DNA of 45,080 nt from Cyclobacteriaceae bacterium (GCA_025455015.1 JALONI010000012.1:1-45080); one strand, 5' to 3'. Shown: positions 16,726 through 25,761, counted from the first letter of the stretch. The notes: generated from the sequence alone by a model not told the origin. A program made the numbers and translations.

Positions 16726-17040
16726 ATCTCTCTCGTTGACAGGATATAAATTTTATCAAAATACTGTAATCAAACATAGCAAAAAAAACATGCCGAACAA
16801 AAATATTTTTTTACAAATGCGGCAGATTGATAAAACAAAAGAACACGTAACAAGACATACCTAAACGCCCCATGATACTTCTTACTGCTCACTGTTTACC
16901 AACATACACTTAGACAACGTGTTGTGTCCATTTTTTTCACCCGGCCCTTGATCGGTAATTTTACCAAATACACCCTGCTGACCATACAGCCAGCACAAAC
17001 ACTCAACGTACATTTGTATGGGTATCGCTGTCAACACTCA
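16726..17040. other. AT-rich spacer with no gene seen
   Basis: This 315-base stretch between the broken lipoprotein gene and the helicase stop is AT-rich on its left half, with A and T runs. I find no convincing coding frame, tRNA or terminator. It is the right margin of the island; no inverted repeats typical of a transposon end were seen. Confidence 0.5.
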
Positions 17041-19521
17041 TTACCCCTCCCACTTCACCATCATCTTGCGCACGCGGTCTTCAATGCGCTCGGTGCTCAG
17101 TTTCTCGCGCATGCGGTCTACCATGATGGGAAACGCAAACGGTGTGGGCCGGTCGGGCTCGCGCACGATAATCTTTTGCTGGGCAATGCGGTCCAACGCC
17201 TGCCGCAGCCGCGCCTCCTCCAACTGAAAGTCCATCACTTCTTCCATCGCTTGCAGCAGCAACAGGTTGTGCGACTCATATTCATGAAAGACATTATAGA
17301 ATAATTGTGAACTGGACTGCAAGTGACGTTCTTTGATCGGCTTGCCTGGCATGCCCTTGAACACCAACCCCGAAATGGCCGCGATGTCGCGGAACTTGCG
17401 CTTGGCCATTTCGGTGCTGTTGATGCTCGCCTGAATATCTTTCAGCAAGTCATCCGGGCCCAGCACATTGGTTTCGATGGCTTCGTAAATCGGTATCTCC
17501 TGATCGCACAGCAGTTCAAAACCGTAGTCGTTCATGGCAATGGAAAACGTGAGCGGCCGTATTTGCGCCAAGCGGTGGGCCAGCAGCGCGCCCATGCCCT
17601 CGTGTACTTGCCTCCCCTCAAACGGATACATAACCACGTGATAACCTTCTTCCGTTTGAAAGTACTCGATCAGAAACTCGTTTTGGCGGGGCAGGTGCGA
17701 ACGTTGCCGTTGCAAATCCATCAGTGGCTTCAAGAACTTCATTTCTGTATCCTTTTCCGTGCCGGTGGCCGCCTCGTGTATTTTCAACCGCAGCATTTCG
17801 CTCATCTGCGAAGAGAGCGGCATGCGCCCGCCCTGCCAGGAGGGCACGCGGCCGGTTTTCTTTTTGCTGTTGCGCACGTGTACCTCCATGTCTTTGATGC
17901 GCACCAGTTCCAAGGCGCGGCCCGCAAACCAAAACACATCACCCGGCTTCAGACTGGCGATAAAATATTCTTCAATGGTGCCGAGGTATTTACCCGACAC
18001 GTATTTGATGTACAGCGAATTGTCGCCCACGATGGTGCCAATGGACAGCCGGTGGCGCAGGGCCACCCGCCTGTCTTCCACTTTGTATTGGCCTTGGGCC
18101 ACCGTCACTTTCCGATATTCATCATACGCAGTCAAAGCCGCACCGCCCGAGGTGATGAAGGCCAGCACCCACTGCCATTCGTCATCGGTAATGGACGCGT
18201 AGCTAAACGTGCTGCGCACTTCGGGCAAGATGTCTTCCGGCCGAAAGCCTTCGCCCACGGCCAACGTGATCAAATACTGAATGAGTACATCAAAAGAGCG
18301 CACGTAGGGCAGCCGCTCTTCCACGATGCGCTGATCGATGGCCTCGCGTAACGCGGCTGCCTCCGTGAGTTCGAGCGAATGGGTGGGCAAAAAATAAATG
18401 CGGCTGACCGCGCCCGGCTGGTGACCGCTGCGGCCGGCCCGCTGCAGAAAACGGGCCACGCCCTTGGGGCTGCCCACCTGAATGATGGTTTCCACCGGGC
18501 GGAAGTCCACCCCTAAATCCAAACTGGAGGTGCACACCACCGCTTTCAGCTTGCCTTCGTGCAACTGTTCTTCCACCCAGGTGCGCAGGTCTTGGCTTAT
18601 GGCGCTGTGATGCATGGCGATGACGCCCGCCAACTCGGGAGCCTGCTCCAACAGCTTTTGGTACCAGATCTCGGCAAACGACCGGGTGTTGGTAAAAATG
18701 AGTGTGCTCGTGCTGCCGTGGATGATGGGGATAATTTTTTCCAGCAGTTGGATGCCCAGGTGGCCGGCCCACGGCATGCGCTCCACTTGCTCGGGCATTA
18801 TCGACTCAATCTGAATAGCCTTGCGGAGATTGGAACGGATAAACGTCACCCGCCCGTGCGTGTACGTGTTACCCAGCAACACTTCCATGGCTTGCTCCAT
18901 GTTGCCCAGCGTAGCGGAGATACCCCAGACTTTCAACGCAGGCAACAACCCTTTCAACCGCGACAACGCCAGCTCCATTTGCACCCCTCGCTTGCTGCCC
19001 ATCAGTTCGTGCCACTCATCCACCACCACGGCCCGAAGGTTTCTGAATGCCTCCGCATAGTCTTTCTGCGTGAGCAACAGATGTAGACTCTCCGGTGTGG
19101 TGATGAGCAGATCAGGCGGTTTTTCTTTTTGCCTGGCGCGTTCGCGCGTGGAGGTGTCGCCTGTACGCACGCCCACGCGCCACGGCATCTGCAAGCCTTG
19201 TATCGCGCGCTGGCTGGCGAGCTCAATCTCTTTTCCCAACGCCCGGATGGGCGTGATCCAAATGGCTTTGATGCCCGGGGCGGAGGGTCGCGCCATGCCC
19301 TCCATCAAGATGGGCAGCAGCAGCGAATACGTCTTGCCGCTGCCGGTGGGGGCATTTACCACCCCGCTGTATCCGTGCGTGTAGGCGTGCCATGCCTGGC
19401 GCTGGAAATCAAACGGCTCCCATCGCTTGGAGGCAAACCACGCAAATGCAGGCTCAAGGGGCACTTTTTGATCCACAGGGCTAAAATCTAAATTGGAACG
19501 GAAACAAAATAACCCAGCCAC
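17041..19521 (-). CDS. Ligase-associated DExH-box DNA helicase
   Basis: An 826-residue superfamily 2 helicase of the Lhr-like, ligase-associated type (TIGR04121). It has a Q-like motif WEPFDFQRQAW (35-45), Walker A PTGSGKT (58-64), DEWH (168-171), SATLGN (202-207), TSSLDLGVDF (331-340) and QRAGRSGH (360-367), then a long C-terminal half typical of Lhr-family proteins. It is thought to unwind DNA in repair. The partner ligase, exonuclease and phosphoesterase genes common beside it are not here. The start is a GTG at 19521; true start may be a few codons later. Its last 70 bases are duplicated at 11861-11930, suggesting an island entered at its 3' end. Confidence 0.9.
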   Translation of the reverse strand: MAGLFCFRSNLDFSPVDQKVPLEPAFAWFASKRWEPFDFQRQAWHAYTHGYSGVVNAPTGSGKTYSLLLPILMEGMARPSAPGIKAIWITPIRALGKEIELASQRAIQGLQMPWRVGVRTGDTSTRERARQKEKPPDLLITTPESLHLLLTQKDYAEAFRNLRAVVVDEWHELMGSKRGVQMELALSRLKGLLPALKVWGISATLGNMEQAMEVLLGNTYTHGRVTFIRSNLRKAIQIESIMPEQVERMPWAGHLGIQLLEKIIPIIHGSTSTLIFTNTRSFAEIWYQKLLEQAPELAGVIAMHHSAISQDLRTWVEEQLHEGKLKAVVCTSSLDLGVDFRPVETIIQVGSPKGVARFLQRAGRSGHQPGAVSRIYFLPTHSLELTEAAALREAIDQRIVEERLPYVRSFDVLIQYLITLAVGEGFRPEDILPEVRSTFSYASITDDEWQWVLAFITSGGAALTAYDEYRKVTVAQGQYKVEDRRVALRHRLSIGTIVGDNSLYIKYVSGKYLGTIEEYFIASLKPGDVFWFAGRALELVRIKDMEVHVRNSKKKTGRVPSWQGGRMPLSSQMSEMLRLKIHEAATGTEKDTEMKFLKPLMDLQRQRSHLPRQNEFLIEYFQTEEGYHVVMYPFEGRQVHEGMGALLAHRLAQIRPLTFSIAMNDYGFELLCDQEIPIYEAIETNVLGPDDLLKDIQASINSTEMAKRKFRDIAAISGLVFKGMPGKPIKERHLQSSSQLFYNVFHEYESHNLLLLQAMEEVMDFQLEEARLRQALDRIAQQKIIVREPDRPTPFAFPIMVDRMREKLSTERIEDRVRKMMVKWEG

Positions 19522-19567
19522 GGTTTTACTGGTGGTCGTGAAAGTAAAACTTTAGAGATTAGCAGCG

Positions 19568-20449
19568 ATGGGAAAATATTCAATTAAAGAATTGGAGCAG
19601 CTTTCAGGCATCAAGGCGCACACCATTCGAATCTGGGAAAAGCGCCACCGGCTCATTGAGCCTGCGCGCACGCAAACCAACATCCGGTACTACTCCGATG
19701 AGGATTTGAAAAAAATCATCAACGTGTCGGTACTCAACAACAACGGGGTGAAAATCTCGAAAATTGTGGGCTTGTCGTACGATGAAATCGTGCGCAAGGT
19801 GGCCGAGCTGAGCCGGTCGTACGAGAACACAGATGTGTTCATCGACCAGTTGGTGGTGGCCATGATTGACATGGAGGAAGAGCGGTTCGAGAAAATCATC
19901 TCCGAACTCACCCTGAAATTCGGCTTTGAGCGCACCGTCATCGAAATTATTTACCCGTTTCTGGAGAAAATTGGAGTGCTGTGGCAGACGGGCAACATCT
20001 CGCCCGCCCAAGAGCACTTTATCACCCACTTGATACGCCAGAAAATCATGGTGGCCATTGATGCTTTGCCGCTGGCACCCAAAACCGCCCGCAGGGTGTT
20101 GCTCTATCTGCCCGAAAACGAATTGCACGAACTGGGCCTTTTATTCTACCACTATGTGACCAAGCGCGATGGCTACCGCACCTACTACCTGGGGCAAACC
20201 GTACCCTACAACGATGTGAAATCGGTGTGCGAAGTGCACCACCCCGACTTTGTGGTCAGTGCTTTTACCAGCTCGCCTACCCCCGGCAATGTGCAGGCCT
20301 ATGTAAACCGGATTTGTGCGGATTTGCCCAAAACGCAGGTACTTGCCTCGGGCCAATCGCTCAAAAAGGCGAACATTTCCAAGCCCTCTAACTTTCATAT
20401 TTTCTACAACGCATTGGGCCTCAGGGACTTGATGAAGACCCTGCATTAA
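19568..20449 (+). CDS. CarH/LitR-type B12-dependent photoreceptor repressor
   Basis: A 293-residue MerR-family regulator with a cobalamin-binding C-terminal half. The MerR HTH is at 3-70 (YSIKELEQLSGIKAHTIRIWEKRH). The light-sensing signature WX9EH is exact: Trp139, then nine residues, Glu149-His150. The lower B12-ligand motif ExHxxG is also present: Glu185-Leu-His187-Glu-Leu-Gly190. In the CarH family, adenosylcobalamin in the dark holds a tetramer on DNA and light breaks it, freeing carotenoid genes. The gene stands immediately upstream of a sigma factor and crt genes, with palindromic boxes between, so control of that promoter is the natural inference. It is divergent from the helicase (46-base gap). 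Confidence 0.92.
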   Translation: MGKYSIKELEQLSGIKAHTIRIWEKRHRLIEPARTQTNIRYYSDEDLKKIINVSVLNNNGVKISKIVGLSYDEIVRKVAELSRSYENTDVFIDQLVVAMIDMEEERFEKIISELTLKFGFERTVIEIIYPFLEKIGVLWQTGNISPAQEHFITHLIRQKIMVAIDALPLAPKTARRVLLYLPENELHELGLLFYHYVTKRDGYRTYYLGQTVPYNDVKSVCEVHHPDFVVSAFTSSPTPGNVQAYVNRICADLPKTQVLASGQSLKKANISKPSNFHIFYNALGLRDLMKTLH

Positions 20450-20461
20450 GGCCACATTAAA

Positions 20462-20532
20462 TGTTCAACATTTACCAAAAAAAGTTGAACAGATACTTGC
20501 TCCATAGCTGTCAGGCTGTACTTTTGTTCAAC
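20462..20532. promoter_or_regulatory. Probable CarH operator: three TGTTCAAC boxes
   Basis: TGTTCAAC occurs at 20462-20469, its exact inverse GTTGAACA at 20484-20491, and TGTTCAAC again at 20525-20532. Centres are 22 and 41 bases apart, near two and four helical turns, so sites lie on one face. The second box sits just upstream of a promoter -33 and the third overlaps its -7 box, the layout of a repressor site. Binding by the adjacent CarH-like protein is inferred. Confidence 0.65.
20497..20526 (+). promoter_or_regulatory. Promoter of the sigma factor/carotenoid genes
   Basis: TTG at 20497-20499, 19 bases, then TACTTTTG at 20519-20526: both elements and the spacing fit the Bacteroidota promoter (TTG-N19-TAnnTTTG) exactly. 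It lies 31 bases before the sigma factor ATG and is bracketed by the TGTTCAAC boxes. Confidence 0.7.
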
Positions 20533-20557
20533 AATCAGCCACTAAAAGATAAACAAT

Positions 20558-21064
20558 ATGACAGCGGTAGAATTCGACAGGGAGGTAGCGGGATTACGCA
20601 GCACACTACGGACGTTCACCCGCAGGTTTACCAGCGACCGCGAGGAGTCGCAGGATTTAGTGCAAGATACGATGCTCAAGGCGTTGATGTACCGCGACAA
20701 GTTTCGCGAGGACACCAACCTGAAGGGATGGCTGTTCACCATCATGCGCAACACGTTTATCAACAATTACCGGAAAGCGCAGCGTGCCAAAACATCGCAC
20801 GATGACACCAAAGAACTGTACTATCTCAACGTAGAGGACACGCACACATTCAACCGCCCGGAAGGCAGCGTGGAGTTTAAAGAGGTGTGGCGCAATGTCA
20901 ATGGCATCAAAGACGAGTTGCTCATCCCGTTCAAGATGCATACCACCGGGTACAAGTACCACGAAATCGCGAAGCACCTGAACATCCCGATCGGTACGGT
21001 AAAAAACCGCATCTTCCACGCCCGCAAAGAAATCCAAAAACGGCTGGAGGGATACCAGGAGTAA
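20558..21064 (+). CDS. ECF-type RNA polymerase sigma factor
   Basis: A 168-residue group 4 (ECF) sigma factor. Region 2 is at about 10-75 (DREESQDLVQDTMLKAL; GWLFTIMRNTFINNYRK) and region 4 at about 115-162 (YHEIAKHLNIPIGTVKNRIFHARKEI). No anti-sigma gene is adjacent. Its place between the CarH-like repressor and crtI indicates that light relieves repression of this gene and that the sigma factor then drives the carotenoid and photolyase genes, as in the LitR/CarH systems of other bacteria. A strong hairpin terminator follows 22 bases after its stop. Confidence 0.92.
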   Translation: MTAVEFDREVAGLRSTLRTFTRRFTSDREESQDLVQDTMLKALMYRDKFREDTNLKGWLFTIMRNTFINNYRKAQRAKTSHDDTKELYYLNVEDTHTFNRPEGSVEFKEVWRNVNGIKDELLIPFKMHTTGYKYHEIAKHLNIPIGTVKNRIFHARKEIQKRLEGYQE

Positions 21065-21085
21065 CGAACACGGGAAAACATCACC

Positions 21086-21132
21086 AAACCTTTCGGGTTA
21101 TTATAGCCTGAAAGGTTTTTTTATTTTTTATT
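21086..21132 (+). terminator. Rho-independent terminator between sigma factor and crtI
   Basis: AAACCTTTCGGG (21086-21097) pairs with CCTGAAAGGTTT (21107-21118) over 12 bases with a single G-T wobble; loop of 9. A long T-rich tract follows to about 21135. It ends just before the crtI ATG at 21140. Confidence 0.85.
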
Positions 21133-21139
21133 TTTCCGA

Positions 21140-22615
21140 ATGAAGAAAGTTGCCGTTATCGGTTCAGGATTTTCGGGTCTGTCGGCCGCGTCTTTTTTGG
21201 CGCGCGATGGCTACCAAGTGACCCTGTTTGAAAAAAACGAAGGCCCGGGTGGCCGGGCGCGAAAGTTTGAAGCACAGGGTTTTGTGTTTGACATGGGCCC
21301 CAGTTGGTATTGGATGCCCGATGTGTTTGAGAAATACTTTGCCCAATTTGGCCGAAAGCCCGCTGATTTTTATGACCTCATCCGGCTCGATCCGTCCTAC
21401 CGCGTAGTGTATGGCAAGGGCGATGTGTTGGACATCCCCGCGGGCGTGGACGCACTCAAGCAGATGTTCGAGCGGCTGGAGCCCGGCTCGTCCGTGTTCT
21501 TGGATCAATTCCTGGAAGAGGGCAAATACAAATACGAAATCGGCATCAATGAGTTGGTGTACAAACCGGGGCTTTCGCTGACCGAGCTGGCCGACTGGAA
21601 ATTGATGACCGGTGCCTTGCGCCTGCACGTGTTTCAATCTCTTTCTTCGTACGTGCGCAAGTTTTTTAAGCACCCCAAGCTGGTGCAATTACTGGAGTTT
21701 CCCGTGCTGTTTTTAGGTGCCACACCGCAAAAAACGCCCGCCCTCTACAGCCTTATGAACTATGCCGATATGGCCTTGGGCACCTGGTATCCGCAAGGGG
21801 GCATGCACAAAATCATTGAGGGCATGGTGCGCGTGGCTACCGACCTGGGCGTGAAAATACACTACTACGCGCCCGTGGAAGCTATTGAGATGAACAGCAC
21901 AAAAGCAAAAGGCGTGCGCGTGAATGGTGCCGTGGAACTGTTTGACTACATCGTGGCCAGTGCCGACTACCACCACGTGGAGCAACACCTGCTGCCCGCA
22001 GCCTACCGAAGGTATGACGAAGCTTACTGGCAAAAGCGAACCATGGCACCCAGCAGTTTGATTTTTTATCTTGGGCTAAACAAGCGGCTGGAAGGGTTGC
22101 TGCATCACCAACTGTACTTCGATCAGGACTTCCGCGTGCATGCCCGCGAAATTTACGAGCAGCCGCAGTGGCCCACCGCACCCCAGTTCTATGTGTCTGC
22201 TCCGTCCATCACCGACCCATCGGTGGCGCCTGCAGGTTGTGAAAACATTTTTGTGTTGATACCGGTGGCACCCAACCTGCCGGACACGGAAGAAATACGC
22301 GAACGGTATTTTGAGATGGTGATGGATCGGTTTGAGCACATGAGCGGCCAAGCCATACGCCCCCACATTGTGTACAAGCGCAGCTATGCCCACCGCGACT
22401 TTGTGGGCGACTATCATTCCTTTAAAGGAAATGCCTATGGCCTGGCGAACACCTTGATGCAAACGGCCAACCTCAAACCTTCCATCATCAACAAAAAGGT
22501 ACCCAACCTGTTTTATACAGGTCAGCTCACTGTGCCCGGCCCGGGCGTGCCACCTTCGCTGATTTCCGGCCAAGTGGTAGCGCGTGAATTGGCGAAGCGT
22601 GATAAAATAAAATAA
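21140..22615 (+). CDS. crtI: Phytoene desaturase CrtI
   Basis: A 491-residue FAD-dependent desaturase that converts phytoene to lycopene. The dinucleotide motif VIGSGFSGLSAA is at 6-17, followed by GGRARKFEAQGFVFDMGPSW (37-56), as in CrtI. The C-terminal motif FYTGQLTVPGPGVPPSLISGQ binds the flavin's end. Length is as in bacterial CrtI. It begins right after the terminator and is followed by crtB after 25 bases. Confidence 0.95.
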   Translation: MKKVAVIGSGFSGLSAASFLARDGYQVTLFEKNEGPGGRARKFEAQGFVFDMGPSWYWMPDVFEKYFAQFGRKPADFYDLIRLDPSYRVVYGKGDVLDIPAGVDALKQMFERLEPGSSVFLDQFLEEGKYKYEIGINELVYKPGLSLTELADWKLMTGALRLHVFQSLSSYVRKFFKHPKLVQLLEFPVLFLGATPQKTPALYSLMNYADMALGTWYPQGGMHKIIEGMVRVATDLGVKIHYYAPVEAIEMNSTKAKGVRVNGAVELFDYIVASADYHHVEQHLLPAAYRRYDEAYWQKRTMAPSSLIFYLGLNKRLEGLLHHQLYFDQDFRVHAREIYEQPQWPTAPQFYVSAPSITDPSVAPAGCENIFVLIPVAPNLPDTEEIRERYFEMVMDRFEHMSGQAIRPHIVYKRSYAHRDFVGDYHSFKGNAYGLANTLMQTANLKPSIINKKVPNLFYTGQLTVPGPGVPPSLISGQVVARELAKRDKIK

Positions 22616-22640
22616 AAACTGTATTTTCACGATTCAAAGT

Positions 22641-23480
22641 ATGACTGGAAAAGCCCTATTTGATTCGGTATCCATGCGCTGTAGCCGCATGACCACACGC
22701 GCCTATAGCACCTCGTTCTCCCTCGGCATTTTGTGTTTGCAAAAAGAACTGCGCGATCCTATTTATGCCTTGTATGGCTTTGTTCGCTTCGCGGATGAGA
22801 TCGTAGATACGTTTCATGAGTTTGACAAAGGTGCATTGCTGGCCCGCTTCAAAGAAGAAACCCATCGTGCCGTAGACGAAAAGATCAGTTTGAATCCAAT
22901 TCTTAACAGTTTCCAGAAAACGGTCAATGAATTCAAAATTGAGCGCGAACTGATCGATTGTTTTTTGCGGAGCATGGAGTGGGATCTCTCCCGGAAAGAA
23001 TACGATGAGCAAGGCATGAAAGACTACATCCTCGGTTCGGCCGAGGTAGTAGGGCTGATGAGCCTGCGTGTGTTCTGCAAAGGCGATGAAGCACTCTATC
23101 AAAAACTGAAGCCTCACGCCATGAGCCTCGGCTCGGCATTTCAAAAAGTCAATTTCTTGCGCGACCTGAAGGCCGACTTCAGTATGGGGCGTGTGTATTT
23201 CCCCAACCTGGCCCTCAACCAACTCGATGAACACAGCAAACACGAAATCATCGACAGCATCAAACGAGATTTTGATGATGCGTTGCTGGGCATCAAAGGC
23301 TTACCCAAAAAGGCGCGCTTTGGGGTGTACGTGGCCTATGTCTACTACCTGGCGCTGTTCAAAAAAATCGTGAACACGCCCTCCGAAGTAATGCTGCAAA
23401 CACGCATCCGCATCCGCAACCGCCACAAGATGCGCCTGTTGGCGGTCTCCTATGTGCGGCACCAGTTCAATTTGATTTAG
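22641..23480 (+). CDS. crtB: Phytoene synthase CrtB
   Basis: A 279-residue trans-isoprenyl synthase that joins two GGPP to phytoene. Both Mg-binding aspartate motifs are present: DEIVD at 52-56 and DLKAD at 175-179, in the family context YGFVRFADEIVD and NFLRDLKADFSMGRVYFP. It lies between crtI and idi in a tight same-strand run (gaps 25 and 8 bases), so the three are surely co-transcribed. Confidence 0.95.
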   Translation: MTGKALFDSVSMRCSRMTTRAYSTSFSLGILCLQKELRDPIYALYGFVRFADEIVDTFHEFDKGALLARFKEETHRAVDEKISLNPILNSFQKTVNEFKIERELIDCFLRSMEWDLSRKEYDEQGMKDYILGSAEVVGLMSLRVFCKGDEALYQKLKPHAMSLGSAFQKVNFLRDLKADFSMGRVYFPNLALNQLDEHSKHEIIDSIKRDFDDALLGIKGLPKKARFGVYVAYVYYLALFKKIVNTPSEVMLQTRIRIRNRHKMRLLAVSYVRHQFNLI

Positions 23481-23488
23481 CCGTGTGA

Positions 23489-24019
23489 ATGGATCAGGTT
23501 ATCCTGGTAGACGAATCCGACAACGCCATTGGCACCATGGAAAAGTTGGAAGCCCATCAAAAGGGGCTTTTGCACCGGGCTTTTTCGGTGGTGTTGATCA
23601 ATGCGAAAGGGGAGCTGTTGTTGCAAAAAAGAGCGTTAACCAAGTATCACAGTGGCGGTTTGTGGACCAACACCTGCTGCAGCCACCAACACCCGCAGGA
23701 GGATGCCCCCGTGACCGTGCAACGCAGACTGGTGGAAGAAATGGGCATTGAGGCACAGCTTTCGTTTGCCTACAAGTTTATCTACAAAGCCGCGCTGGAT
23801 GGCCACCTGACCGAGCATGAATGCGACCACGTGTACGTGGGGCGCTTTGATGGCACGCCCAGCCTTAACCCACACGAAGCAGCCGATTGGCGATGGATGT
23901 CGCTGTCCGCGCTGCAAGCGGACATGCAGCGGCATCCCGACCGGTACACTGCTTGGTTCAAACTGATCGCCCATCACCCCCAAATCGAACGGGCGATGGA
24001 AGCACTCCCGCTGGGGTAA
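23489..24019 (+). CDS. idi: Isopentenyl-diphosphate delta-isomerase, type 1
   Basis: A 176-residue Nudix-fold isomerase that balances IPP and DMAPP for isoprenoid synthesis. The active-site motif TNTCCSHQHP (60-69) carries the catalytic Cys64 and metal histidines; HECDHVY (110-116) carries the catalytic Glu111. It starts 8 bases after crtB. Being in the carotenoid run, it probably raises precursor supply when pigment is made. Confidence 0.95.
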   Translation: MDQVILVDESDNAIGTMEKLEAHQKGLLHRAFSVVLINAKGELLLQKRALTKYHSGGLWTNTCCSHQHPQEDAPVTVQRRLVEEMGIEAQLSFAYKFIYKAALDGHLTEHECDHVYVGRFDGTPSLNPHEAADWRWMSLSALQADMQRHPDRYTAWFKLIAHHPQIERAMEALPLG

Positions 24020-24049
24020 CTTCTGGCGCACACCACGCGTTTACGCACT

Positions 24050-24676
24050 ATGCTGTCGTTGCAAGCGGTACACAAGGCGTATGGCGCACACTCCGTATTG
24101 CGCATCCCCTCTTTTCATTTTGCCCCGGGGTTGCATTGGATCAAAGGCACCAATGGCAGCGGTAAGACCACGCTGTTCAAACTGATGGCCGGTATGTTGG
24201 CCTTTGAAGGGGATGTTATGCACCAGGCGACCTCCCTCAAAAAGCAACCGGTGGCGTTTCGCAAGCTCATCAGCTATGCACCGGCCGAGCCGATGTACCC
24301 TGCCTATCTTTCGGGCCATCAATTAATCGACTTTGTGAGGCGCGTGCGCCACGCCAGCAAAGAACAGACACATCAACTTTTGAATGTATTTCAGGCGGCC
24401 GACTATGCGCATCAACCCGTAGGGGGTTATTCCAGCGGGATGTTGAAAAAGATTTCCCTCGTCATGGCGCTGACGGGCGACACATCGGTTCTACTGCTGG
24501 ACGAGCCGTTCGTGACCTTGGATGTGGCCACAGTACAGCACGTGTATGCGCTCATGGCCGAGCGGCTACGCAGTGGCGCTACGCTGTTGGTTTCTACACA
24601 TCAACCATGGCAGCCTTTCGAGGGCATGGAGGTAAAGCAGGTGGCCTTGGTGGACAAAAACCTGTATGCCGAATGA
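24050..24676 (+). CDS. ABC transporter ATP-binding protein
   Basis: A 208-residue ATPase subunit: Walker A GTNGSGKT (33-40), signature YSSGM (127-131), Walker B VLLLDEP (147-153) and switch His184. It is a short ATPase of the exporter kind, close to CcmA/LptB-like members. Its last four bases overlap the start of the membrane partner (ATGA), so the two are translated together. It sits within the carotenoid run; a role in moving a lipid or pigment-related molecule is a guess. Confidence 0.9.
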   Translation: MLSLQAVHKAYGAHSVLRIPSFHFAPGLHWIKGTNGSGKTTLFKLMAGMLAFEGDVMHQATSLKKQPVAFRKLISYAPAEPMYPAYLSGHQLIDFVRRVRHASKEQTHQLLNVFQAADYAHQPVGGYSSGMLKKISLVMALTGDTSVLLLDEPFVTLDVATVQHVYALMAERLRSGATLLVSTHQPWQPFEGMEVKQVALVDKNLYAE

Positions 24677-25761
24677 TGTCGGTTTGGCTGGCGAGTTTGG
24701 CCCGTCCGTTTTATGAACGGCATGCCGGCCTGCTCGCCTTTGTTTTTTTTGTCATGTTTGGGATGGTGGAGTCTTCACAGATCATCTACTATCACCATTC
24801 CCTGATTATGGGCGCGCTGCAGTCGCCTGTCTTTTTGCTGCTGGTGTTTGGCGTTTGGCTGGCCTACACGCTGAAGTCCCTGTCGTTTACTCAACAATGG
24901 CTTCACAAACCCACGCACGCGTTTCTTTTTGTGGTCGGGGGGCTTCCTGCCCGCCATCAGGCAGGTATGCTGGTGCAGTATCATGGATTCATCCATGCCC
25001 CGGTCGTGGTCTATGCCCTTATGATGGTGGGAGTGGCCATTTATCACGGGGCTTGGTGGGCCGCCACATCCATCATCGCAGTGCAGGCGGCACTGGCGCT
25101 GGCTTCCGTGTGGTACTATCGCCACTTGCTGATGGCAAAACAACCCTGGCGTTTGCCCACCTTTCGGTTGTCGCTGCCCGGTCGCTACCCGCTGTTTTAT
25201 ATCCAACTGCTTTTGTCGGAACTCAAAGGCGTCTTTTTCCGAACCAAGGTCTTCAGTTGGCTGGCCCTCGTGGGCTTTCTGCAAATCGAAAACGCGACCA
25301 CCGACATGCGCATCCCATTGTTGGGGTTGTCCCTCGGCCTGCTGGCCCACACCGTGTTGATCTTTGAGTTTCGCAAAGCGGAAGAGACCACGCTTGCCTG
25401 GGTGCGCAGCCTGCCGTGGTCGGTCAGTTACCGCTGGCGGCTGTGGGCGCTCACCTATGCCCTGGTGATGATTCCCGAGGTCGTGGTTTTGGCCGTGCGC
25501 TTTTCCACGGTATCCATCATCCCCGTGGGCATGGCCGTGGCCATCGGCTTTTGCCTGCTGCTGCATGCCTCGCTGGTTCGGCCGGGGTGGTCGATGGAAC
25601 GGCTCACCAAAATTGGTTTTCTGTCCTTTTTGCTGCTGTTTGGAACCACCACGGCTGCGCTGTACGCCTATCCCACAGCCCTGGCGTGGCTGCTGTCCTT
25701 TGGGCTGTATGCTTGGTATTTTCCGCGGGCCGACCCGTCTGAGCCGCAGGAAAAAACATAG
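24673..25761 (+). CDS. ABC transporter membrane subunit
   Basis: A 362-residue membrane protein starting at the ATG 24673, which overlaps the stop of the ATPase gene. I count about eight to nine hydrophobic segments, e.g. LLAFVFFVMFGMV near residue 20, SPVFLLLVFGVWLAYTL, and FLSFLLLFGTTTAALYA near the end. No family motif beyond ABC-2-like character. It is the permease partner of the preceding ATPase; substrate not evident. Confidence 0.8.
   Translation: MMSVWLASLARPFYERHAGLLAFVFFVMFGMVESSQIIYYHHSLIMGALQSPVFLLLVFGVWLAYTLKSLSFTQQWLHKPTHAFLFVVGGLPARHQAGMLVQYHGFIHAPVVVYALMMVGVAIYHGAWWAATSIIAVQAALALASVWYYRHLLMAKQPWRLPTFRLSLPGRYPLFYIQLLLSELKGVFFRTKVFSWLALVGFLQIENATTDMRIPLLGLSLGLLAHTVLIFEFRKAEETTLAWVRSLPWSVSYRWRLWALTYALVMIPEVVVLAVRFSTVSIIPVGMAVAIGFCLLLHASLVRPGWSMERLTKIGFLSFLLLFGTTTAALYAYPTALAWLLSFGLYAWYFPRADPSEPQEKT

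Noticed and set aside
16726-17040. A transposon end or integrase att site in the right margin of the island
   Set aside because: No terminal repeats or gene trace were visible beyond the duplicated helicase end already reported.
17323-18351. A 342-codon plus-strand frame
   Set aside because: It lies opposite the helicase gene, which has all its motifs; the peptide has no family features.
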